DNA of 64,000 nt, taken from assembly GCA_020137815.1 (NCBI GenBank), contig CM035351.1:282438-346437 (forward strand). The letters run 5' to 3'. Made by a program: the position numbers and the translations under genes. Positions 55,501 through 64,000 of this stretch are shown one piece after another. Within the stretch, counting starts at the first letter, position 1. Each line of letters starts with the position of its first letter. Below the pieces are notes generated by a model. That model worked only from the letters and a program-made list of their open reading frames with translations, was not told the DNA's origin and did not search any database. The stretch is from Hormiphora californensis (taxonomy: Eukaryota > Ctenophora > Tentaculata > Cydippida > Pleurobrachiidae).

Positions 55501-58500
55501 CTACTAGGGCACCTACTTTCTCCACACTAAGCTGATCGGGCTGAGTTTTGTTGATAGTCTTCCAGATGCTCTCTGTTCCTGACTGGTTGCCTCCCGCGCT
55601 GACTCTCCGAGCAGGCATAGCTAGATGTTAAATGCAGACTGCTATTATTATTAGGTACTTCTTCATGAACCATATAGTTATCATGGTTTGTATACTTATC
55701 TTGTAATCTAGAAGGTCTTTATGCTACAAACCAGAAACCGACCGGACCAAGTAAACAACCAATCAGAGCTCGTTATTTAGGTCACGTGACTGGTTATCAG
55801 CCAATCAGGGACCAGTATTTCCTGGTTCGGTCGGTTCCTGCTACAAACTAACAACATAACGATACAATTTGTATCATTACAAAGGTGTAATAGAGCAAGA
55901 AATGAGAAGACTAGACAGCAGCAAAAACACACTAGATTGGTGATACAAATGAGATAAAATGTGCTAGCAAAGCGTTACCCTCTGCAGCACGTGTGCGGTC
56001 AAAGAGGGGGGTGGGGGCGGTAATAAATGGGGCAGATCATGTTGTTGGCTAACACTCGAGTCAACCACATCCCACCCCTGAAATAGCTCAGTAGAAACAA
56101 GTGCAGCACACGGGGACCAGTGATAGAAAGCCTAAAGAGAGAGATTATAGCAACTTTAAATGTGAGCTCAGAGCTATCATCTTACAGGATCCATCTCATG
56201 ACAACAGAAACTCTGAAAGAGAGAGAGGGGATTAGAGCGAGACGGAGAGAGAGAATGTGTGTGTATGTGTTTACAGGCTGAAAATATTCTTCTTGGCCCC
56301 TATTCCATTCGGAGGTATTCATAAAAATGCCTCGGTGCACAAAATATCCGAATACCCAATTCTAACGATTCTTGCAAAATACTGGATATGTCTCTATAAT
56401 ACATAGCTAGGCAGCTGTAGTCAGGCGTATGAGCTATCGTTTATTGACAATAACCGCGCCTCCCTTGCACTTCCGGAGACCTCCTAGAGACTTCGCCGGG
56501 AGATCTCCTAGAGACGTCGCCGGGAGATCTCCTAGAGATCTCCCAGCTGGGGGATTATTTTAGAAAAACCACCAGAGACGAAATCTGCCGCCAGAAAGTG
56601 ACTCAGACACAATTCTGAAACACTTATTTGGTGGTTCATGACTTCCCGGGCGGAGATCTCTGGAGGTGCAAGGGATGCCACAATGTTCAATGTTCCAGTT
56701 TTACTTTTTACTGCGGGCTTATACTGTGTGATACTGTCCATGTGTTCTAACCCATTTTCCCTCCTTTCCAGGTCACAACGGTAATGATATCAGCAAATCA
56801 AAATCACCAGCTTTCTCCTTTGGACGGCGGCTTTCCTCCAGAGCCAACAATGGCAGTCCTGGACCAGCTTACATGGTACCTGCTAGGATGACCAGGTTTG
56901 GGGGCGATGGGGCACCCGCTTACAGCCTCCATGGACGTACCAAGGACGTGAAGCCCCTGACAACACCCGCACCCGGTAATTTATCTTGATACATACTATA
57001 CCTTACTCTCGTTTTTTAAGAAACGCTTTAGTAAGAAACTTTTTTATAAGAAACTTTTCAAATGTAGATCACACAATTCAGAGAGTAGAGACACCACAAC
57101 AAAATAGAACACCCCTAACTTGTTTAGTTTCTTGATAAAGAAAAAATTCTTTTTGTATTTTGGATTGCTTACACCTGTAGTTTCCTAGAAAAAAGTTTCT
57201 TATTTAAAAGTTTCTTGAAATATACGAGCTTAATTAACGAGAGTAAGGTATATTTGATTTAGTTATATCTAGATACTTACCTAGATACTATCTTTTTGAT
57301 ATCTTGACCCTATCTTGATACTATCTATTTGACTTGTAAAACTCCATCGCGGTCAACCGCAGTCTCTAGATATCATGCATGTGATACCAACAAGCAAATC
57401 CGGTGTTTAAACTCCCTCCTCCTCCTCCTCTCACAGGCCACTACGCCCCTGAGAGAGGTAGCAAATCAAGATCAGGATATTCCTTTGGATGCCGGACCAA
57501 GACTTTCACTCGAACCTTCACACCAGCACCCAATGCATATGCCATTCCCTCCAAAATTGGAAGCGGCCGTAAGTAAAAACTTATTACTCAACAATTGCAA
57601 CTACAAACAGATACACGTTACATTCCCTCGACCCCACCATTGATATCGCCCTACTGATACCAAAATGTCTCTTTAGGCTGGTGCTCAGCCCCCTCTTATT
57701 CAATGACGGGCCGATCTAAGATAGGCAGTTTCCACGAGGACTTGAAAAAGGTATGAAACTCATAATTTCCTGGCTGCGAGCCAATTCTGTATTATTGGGA
57801 TGTATCGTACTTGAATTGTCGTGCAATGAGCGTTAAAATGAACATTGTGGTGTCTTGTTCAAACTGGGGGGGGGGGCTCAAACTTTCCCTCACAAAACTG
57901 CCATGACTGTTCTGTAGCTGGAGGAACAAATAGTATTGTTCTCATATTTACTCATTTTTCTATTGCTCTTTGATTCATTCACACAGGTGTCAACTAGCAA
58001 ATCTTTCTCTCTACCAAAATATTGAGTGCTATTCATCTTTATCTCTCACTAATCAGTAGTATCTCTCTCCCCCTCTAACTCTCTCTCCCTCACTAACTCT
58101 CTCTCCCCCTCTCCCACCACTCCTGAATGGAGGTTTGCATGCATCCACTCAAGCCAAGTAGCAGTTAATTCTGTAGTGTACTGTGCAGTAGTGCTTGTGT
58201 GGGATGATTCTTTTAGGTATTCTAGTCATCTCACTGTCATCTCACCGTCTCCCTCTCTTATCCCCTCTCCCTCTCTCCCTCTACCTCTCTCTCCCTCTCT
58301 CATACTCAGATACCCACACTCACTCTTTCTTTCCATCGGGACCGCACAAACAACAAAGGTCCTTAGCAACGCCAGACCACAATATATCACATTTCATTCT
58401 CTCTTTACTTCTAGTAAACAGTAAACATACTATTTATAAATCTGGTCTCACGATGTATCTTTCTTATTCTCTTGTCTTGGAAGGCTGACCACATACAGTC

Positions 58501-59151
58501 ACATACTTATGCTAATAAGTATGCCGAATACAACACCGGGAATTACAATGAATAGATCCATCCCAGATCTCTCTCCATATAAATCCAGACTCTCTCTCCG
58601 AAAATGAGAGAGAATGACTGATGATAGAAAAGCACTTGGTCACCGTAGCAACTCATGAGGGTATCAGAATCACATGACTGTAGCGCGCGGTGTTTGGGTT
58701 CTGGGACAAGTTGGAAACGACACACTGAGTTCGACATAAAATCGCGCGCGCACAATGTGGCCGTGGTATTTCTGCGCTGACAAGGGCCCCGGAGTTTCTA
58801 ACCTTCCTTTCTATTTCAGACGCCAGGACCCGGATCGTACAAGACCACGGTGCCGTTCGTATACAAGTACAAGTGTCCAGCTTACTCCATGAACGGTCGA
58901 AACTTCCTGCCCAGTGACACCACCCAGAAACCAGGACCGGGAACGTACAAACCAGAACAGGTAAAATTTGTGGAGATTTGGCCCCTGAATTTCCAATTGT
59001 ATTTCTTTAATTATTAACCAAAACACATTTCCCTCTCTAGGTTTCTCTATACAAGGAGGGAGCGCCAAAGTTTTCATTTGGTATTCGACACTCAGAATAC
59101 ATTAATATTATGCCTGCTGCAAGGGAAGGCAACGAAACTCTGAGAGTTTAG
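52569..59151 (+). CDS. ODF3: ODF3/CIMAP (SHIPPO-repeat) protein
   Basis: Six exons: 52569-52668, 56772-56975, 57437-57568, 57677-57750, 58820-58960 and 59041-59151. Phases fit, giving 253 residues, almost exactly the vertebrate ODF3 length. SHIPPO-type motifs: RGPGPAKYGLPS, SPAFSFGRRL, SPGPAYMVP, GAPAYSLHGR, SGYSFGCRTK, TPGPGSYKTT, CPAYSMNGR, KPGPGTYKPE and the closing PKFSFGIRHSEY. Members bind microtubules inside cilia and flagella and the sperm outer dense fibre region. The first intron (4.1 kb) contains an entire transglutaminase gene on the other strand. Confidence 0.95.
52867..55618 (-). CDS. TGM: Transglutaminase, nested in ODF3 intron 1
   Basis: Three exons, 55517-55618, 54730-55041 and 52867-54603, all phase 0, giving 716 residues. 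N-terminal beta-sandwich (ELEKLIVRRGQVFTFEIELD), catalytic core with Cys about residue 300 in KFGQCWVFSG, His about 358 in WNFHVWVEAWF and Asp about 382 in GWQALDATPQE, then two C-terminal beta-barrels ending IQGECTVTIID. The triad is intact, so it should cross-link Gln and Lys side chains in a Ca2+-dependent way. There is no signal peptide. The large final exon carries core and barrels without introns. It lies wholly within ODF3 intron 1, antisense. Confidence 0.95.
55136..55481. mobile_element. mariner-like MITE with TA target, transglutaminase intron 1
   Basis: Inverted ends CTGTAAAACTAGATATTTTC and complement, flanked by TA at 55134-55135 and 55482-55483. Subterminal ttttcgcg motifs occur in both halves. 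No ORF. Confidence 0.82.
55484..55530. repeat. Two-copy duplication across the transglutaminase exon 1 donor
   Basis: ctactttctccac(g/a)ctaagc occurs twice, about 34 bp apart. Each copy holds the last bases of exon 1 and its GTAGGT donor (minus strand). The outer copy abuts the MITE. Confidence 0.75.
55732..55840. mobile_element. 109-bp hAT MITE, 8-bp TSD
   Basis: Ends CAGAAACCGACCGGACC and GGTTCGGTCGGTTCCTG (same family as 27497-28821), with target duplication CTACAAAC at 55724-55731 and 55841-55848. The interior shares about 65 bp with the TMCO4 intron. In ODF3 intron 1, upstream of the transglutaminase start. Confidence 0.9.
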
Positions 59152-60418
59152 TTATAAAGTGTGTATTATAGTTTAGGCAAAACGTAGGTACTTTGACTGT
59201 GTGTGTTTATACGTAGATTTTAGGAGAGTGATTCAGGGATGTATTCAGGAATGAATTCAGTTGTACTGTGCAGAATGAGTTTATGAAATTTAAATCGACC
59301 GTCTTTATCCTTTTTTTAAAAAGACCCCAAACACCCAGTACGTTCCCGATCGAAAACAGAAAAACAAGTTGATTTCTCCATGTCTAAGCAGCAACTAGCT
59401 AAAAGAACTGTGCGTAGAATTAACAAAAAATTTAGTCCTGACACATCTTGATACACTCACACACACCTAGACACTTGTCTAGCTCGACCCCAAGAAGAGG
59501 GGTTAGAACATAACAACACAGCGGTGTTAATGTAGCGACTCGTTCATACACAAGCCCTGATTGTGGTCGTCTAAAACATGTATCTAACCAGAACCCTGTG
59601 CAACTTTCAGTGAACCTTTCCCTTTTCCATACTCGAACGTGTCGATTATACTCTCTGTCGAACGTATGGTCACAAGGGGCAGGCAGACAAAAGAGAGATA
59701 CAGTTAACACAGGGAAAAGTGCCGCTGCCTGGGTTTACTAAGGGAAGTGTAGTGGGGGCAATATAATAATTGTTTTTAATAACAAAACTCAGCAATAACC
59801 ACTCACCCACTGTGCAGGATATATGGTGGTCTAATAACCACTCACCCACTGTGCAGGATATATGGGGGTCTAATTAGACCTGGATATCCAACAGTCGGGG
59901 CGAGGATTGGGGGGGGATAAAAACATACAATATATAGAAACTGTTAAAACGACTTTAAAACACACTTCACACACACACTGCGGGTATTATAGACGGCATT
60001 AGAAGGCTCTCCTCAACAGATATAGATCAGTCCTTGAATGCCTCTTTGCCACACAGTTATCATGGGTTACACCCCCATAAAACTTCTTCAACAGATTTTC
60101 AGGAAAAAAGGGGCTACAGGAGAAATACCATCCTATATCATCTGTTAAAAATATTTTCCAATCCCAAAAAGATATGTATCGTGAACCAGAAAAGAAACGG
60201 GACTCTGCACTGGAGCCTGTTTCACCCTCTCTCTCAATAAAGATCTGTCTCCATGACAACCAACAAAGCAACAGAAACAATAAAGGGAGATATGTGGTGT
60301 CGCGGGTGCTGCAAATGGAAACGTTTCGTATAAGAAACAAAAACAGCGGCAGCACATCATTATACAATAATACACACACAACTGGGCACAGTGAGGAGAG
60401 AGAGATAGGATCCCTGAG

Positions 60419-60504
<86 letters not shown>

Positions 60505-61864
60505 TCTACGATAGATCTACGAATAGCAGAGAGGATTAGAGAGAGAGAGAGAAGAATAGACTTGAGCTAGCGAGCTGAGAGAGAGAGATAGGATCTATAA
60601 CCTCTCAGAGAGAGAGATAGGATCTCTATCTTCTCAGAGAGAGATAGGATCTATAACCTCTCAGTGAGAGACAGAATCCCTAACCTCTCAGAGAGATAGG
60701 TCATAGGATCTCTAACCTCTCAGAGAGAGATAGGATCTATAACCTCAGAGAGATAGGATCTCTAACATCTCTCTCCTTCACTGATTTGCCCGGTGATATA
60801 AACTTGCTCAAGCCATGCAGCACCGCACACACAGAAAATCGCTCTCTCTTCCATTCATACAAAAGCACACTCACGATATATATAATTATATATAACACAC
60901 ATACTCTTAGGAATAAATTAGTATACGGGGTGCGGTAAATAATAAGGTGTGTATTATTACAGTAGCGGCTGGGGTATAATATAAGATAAGTAAACTTTTC
61001 CGGATCAATCGATCAAGGGGGAAACGGGGGAAAGATGTGCAGTTCTAAAAGTGAGAGAGAACAGGAACTGAAATTTGGTTAATCCTTGATGGATAAAACG
61101 TTAGTGAAAACAAAACATGTTCCTGAATATATGTTCAAATGATAAACATGTCCCGTTTTTACTAAATCTTTCTTTTTTCATCAAGGAGTGTACACTTTCA
61201 AGAAAATCCTGTTCGTTCTCACTTTAATCTTAAATAATTCACCTACTGCTTCAGATTGAACGTTAGTATGGAAGTTCAGCCAAAACCTTCGACATTCATT
61301 CCAGAAAGATTTTCTTACAGTGCCAATGTTGTATCAAGCCCCCAAGTGGGGCCCCATTTTGCTGCCAATTAATATTGTATCAGCCCCACTTTGCTGAGCA
61401 AGAGGGGTAACTCACAGTTGTCTGACACAATTCACACAGAAAACCAAAAACAGCACGTATCACAATAATATATTCAAAACTATCCCTATATCTCTAGAAG
61501 TATTCTCCTGAATTTTACGTAGAATCAGGATTACATAATCCCAGAGGAGCGTATCTACACAATATTATAATTATCTTTCTCTCTCTCTCCTGTGTCGCGT
61601 CTCGTCCCGGAAAAAAAGGGGATCACTCAAAAAATATTGTCTGAGATTGCCCCAATCCGCATCATCATCCCTTATTCAAAGAATTCTAACGTTTTCAAAT
61701 AACAAAACAAACAAATCTTCAACACATCACTGACATTTTCAAGATAAAAATTGGAACCGGCCGTTTTTCTGAATAAAACCATATCAAATATACCATTACT
61801 ATCATTTGGAATTGTTTTTGGGGCTGATCCCATGCGACTTTGTGAGGACTTCCCTCCTCAGTAC
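59152..61864. other. Convergent intergenic region, ODF3 to nuclear receptor
   Basis: A tandem pair of about 40 bp (ataaccactcacccactgtg) lies at 59792-59871. A GA-rich zone at 60390-60790 has many copies of gagagataggatct(c/a)taacctctca. The rest is AT-rich. No gene is supported. Confidence 0.6.
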
Positions 61865-64000
61865 CTAGCCTACCAGGCTGGACATGATATCTCGAGCATT
61901 ATTCCGCAAATCTGATGCCTCTCCAATGAGCTCAACTGACGGGGAAAAAATGAAATAATGGAAAAGAAGAATTGGGGAAGCTTTTGGTACAAGGTGATCA
62001 GTAAACGCCCAGTATTAGATTTGTTCACGGGGGTGTTGCCCCCCCCCCCCGGTAGTTTGCTGGGAAAGACACTTACCCAGGGAGAGATGTTCAATAATCG
62101 CTGAGCGAACAGTGCACAGGGGTGGGTAAAGGAGTAGCAACTCGGAGAGTTTGCCACCCTTCTCCGCGAGGGCCTCTTCCAACTTCTCGCACATCTGCTG
62201 TCTGTACTGGGCGACCTTCTCACTCTCATCGTCCAATGTTTCACAGGCTGTGGAATAAGGGGGTTGTAGGGGGGGTGTCACAGGCTGTGAAATGAGGGGG
62301 TTGTAGGGGAGGTGTCCACAGTGCTGTGGACATGTAGGGGGTTGTAGGGGCGGGTGTGTCACATGCTGTGGAATAAGGGGGTTGTAAGGGGGGGGGGGTT
62401 GTCCACCGGCTGTGGAATACGGGGGTTGGTATGTGGGTGGTCACAGGCTGTGGAATAAGGGGGTTGTAGGGGCGGGGTGTCACAGGCTGTGGAATAAGGG
62501 GGTTGTAGGGGCGGGGATGTCACAGGCTGTGAAAGGTGTCGGGGGAGGAACGATTAGTTCGTTTAAGGGAAATGGTAAATTGCTTAATCCTGAATCTTTG
62601 ACATATTGTAATAATTTGTCACCTGCCACGACGTGGGAAAGGAAATGAAAGAATGGGAATTTGTCGACACGGAGAATATATAAAAAGGATTTTGACAAAG
62701 TACTTTGGATATTTCCCCCGAGCATCCCGGTAAATCGAGGTGTGACTGTATGATAGTGAACAAAGAGAAAGTAGTAGTCAACTCAGTGGTGGCCCCAGCC
62801 TGGGGTGGTGGGGGGGTGGCCACCCCCCCAAAACTTTTGAAACAGGGGTTGTTGGGGGTGGTAAAATAGCTTTAAAATGTGTTCTAAATTGCTTTAAATT
62901 GATCAAAATCTAAAATTTTCCGGGGGCTTCGCCCCTAACCCACACCAAGGGCTGAAAATCGTTAAAATATTGTTCTAAGTTGCTTAAAATTGATCAAAAA
63001 CTAAAATTTTTCGGGGACTTTGCCCCTTACCCACACCAGAGGCTGAACATCATTAAAAAAGTTTTCTAAAAGGGCTGAAAATCGATAAAATATTGTTCTA
63101 AATTGCTTTAATTCATCAAAATTTCCGGGGGCTTCGCCCCTTGTGACTGAAACTCGTTGAAAAAGTTTTCTAAAAGGGCTGAAAATTGTTAAAAAAAGGT
63201 GTTCTAAATTGCTTAAAATTCATCAAAAACTAAAATTTTCCGGGGGCTTCGCCCCCTAGCCCCCAACAAGGGCTCTGCCCCTGGACCCCGTTGGGGGGCT
63301 GCGCCCCCCAAACCCCCTGCCGCAGCTCCCTCGGCGCCGCTTCGCGGCACCTCGGTCGCGGTCGGGGTTTGGAGTTGTAGTGTGGCCTTCGGTCACACCA
63401 CCCCCCAAAAAATCCGTGCTGGGGCCACCCCTGAGTCAACTTACATGGATCAAAGAGTACGATGGCCATGAACATGTCGAGTTCTGCGTCAGTGCTAATG
63501 AGGTTCTGAAGAGGAGCTACCAACTTATCAAGGATCAACTTGCCAACTTTCTGAACCACCTGGACAAGAGAAATACAGGAATATTTAGGGATGAATCAGA
63601 ATACATCGATATTACGCTGTATAGCTGCAGGTCGCATTGAGGGGTAATTTCAAATCTCAGTCGACTAGTTAGTAACTAGTTAGTAACTAGTAGTGGTAAC
63701 CAGTAGTATTAACTACTAGTTAGTAACTAGTAGTAGTAACTACATAGTAGTGGTAACTAGTAGTTAGTAACTAGTAGTAGTAACTACATAGTAGTGGTAA
63801 CTAGTAGTGGTAACTAGTAGTTAGTAACTACTTAGTAACTAGTAGTAGTTACTAAGTAGTAACTAGTAGTTAGTAACTAGTAGTTACATTTCTAACTCAC
63901 TTCACTGGATCCATCTCCAGGGTTAAAACAACTTTTAGTGTTGTCTTGGAGCTGTTTTGCACTTGCTCGACTCGATTTGAAGGCGAACTTTAGGAGTAGC
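61865..64000 (-). CDS. Nuclear receptor ligand-binding domain, HNF4/RXR-like, 5' part outside window
   Basis: Exons in transcript order: 63901-64000 (continues right), 63445-63559, 62077-62247, 61865-61935. Phases fit and give the last about 151 residues. Helix signatures of NR2-type receptors: KFAFKSSRASAKQLQDN, KLILDKLVAPLQNL, ELDMFMAIVLFDPS (compare the KAIIFFDPD region of HNF4), KVAQYRQQMCEKLEEAL, GKLSELLLLYPPLCTVRSAI, then IEHLSLVELIG and a short terminal helix ARDIMSSLVG where the AF-2 lies. The latter lacks the full acidic LLxEML consensus. Sponges have HNF4- and RXR-related receptors in the NR2 group, which this fits. The DNA-binding domain must lie beyond 64000. Confidence 0.82.
62248..62545. 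repeat. About 8-copy array across a nuclear-receptor 3' splice site
   Basis: Units of 35-40 bp (cacaggctgtggaataaggg, then ggttgtaggggcgg). Read on the gene strand each is pyrimidine tract, TTATTCCACAG and the first ~6-8 bases of exon 62077-62247. The exon-proximal copy is the real acceptor. Confidence 0.9.
62784..63433. mobile_element. Non-autonomous hAT element, 650 bp, 8-bp TSD
   Basis: Ends CAGTGGTGGCCCCAGC and GCTGGGGCCACCCCTG. Perfect target duplication AGTCAACT at 62776-62783 and 63434-63441. The inside is about four tandem copies of a ~110-bp unit with ccgggggcttcgcccc hairpins, then a GC-rich end with several more hairpins. It sits 11 bp inside the intron after exon 63445-63559. Confidence 0.92.
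63660..63890. repeat. Degenerate (TAGTAA)-type repeat in a nuclear-receptor intron
   Basis: About 230 bp of irregular tagtaac/tagtagt motifs next to the donor of exon 63901-64000. Confidence 0.9.

Overview
This window is eukaryotic nuclear DNA from an animal. The genes have many exons with canonical GT/AG introns, many of them only 50-120 bp. The set is metazoan: an ALDH16A1-type protein, cytochrome P450 reductase (POR), TMCO4, a COA5-like CX9C protein, transglutaminase, ODF3/CIMAP, ANKRD66, an EFCAB5-like protein and the ligand-binding domain of an HNF4/RXR-class nuclear receptor. Compact introns, small intergenic gaps and dense MITE and minisatellite content suggest an early-branching animal. 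A demosponge is my best guess, but it is an inference, not shown by a diagnostic marker.

Layout. 1-4518 (-): EFCAB5-like gene, running off the left edge and interrupted by a 33-bp minisatellite and a homopolymer-ridden block that looks like bad sequence. 4.8-13.1 kb: gene-poor mobile-DNA zone with a palindrome inside a MITE, a tRNA-like SINE head, a roughly 36-bp satellite, a foldback transposon with two convergent ORFs that is itself split by a 1.3-kb foldback carrying two more foldbacks, and two smaller foldbacks. 13131-13754 (+): ANKRD66-like. 14167-29514 (+): ALDH16A1-like gene in 11 exons, its introns full of arrays, foldbacks and an hAT element. 30155-30949 (-): small secreted protein with a galactose-binding-like region. 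32638-38146 (+): unrecognised basic, Ser- and Cys-rich protein in 8 exons. 39196-39662 (+): small single-pass membrane protein. 41927-45827 (-): POR. 48437-50361 (-): TMCO4. 50439-51025 (-): COA5-like. 52569-59151 (+): ODF3, whose first intron contains a complete transglutaminase gene on the opposite strand (52867-55618). 61865-64000 (-): C-terminal half of a nuclear receptor.

Two genome-scale signals stand out. First, tandem duplications repeatedly straddle exon-intron junctions: I found about eleven, from two-copy repeats to arrays of 8-18 copies, in seven of the genes. Second, one TMCO4 intron is a short MITE-like insert flanked by a 12-bp direct repeat that supplies both its 5' splice site and the first exon codons. 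This is the expected signature of an intron born from a transposable-element insertion (an introner). The inserted core is shared with a 109-bp hAT MITE 6 kb away that has a perfect 8-bp target duplication.

The genes do not form a pathway. ODF3, EFCAB5 and perhaps ANKRD66 are cilium- or sperm-associated families in other animals; POR and COA5 belong to redox and mitochondrial biology. Three genes (EFCAB5-like, POR N-terminus, the unrecognised gene's last exon) contain apparent one-base frameshifts. Given the corrupted block at 2.4-3.2 kb, assembly error is a serious explanation for these.
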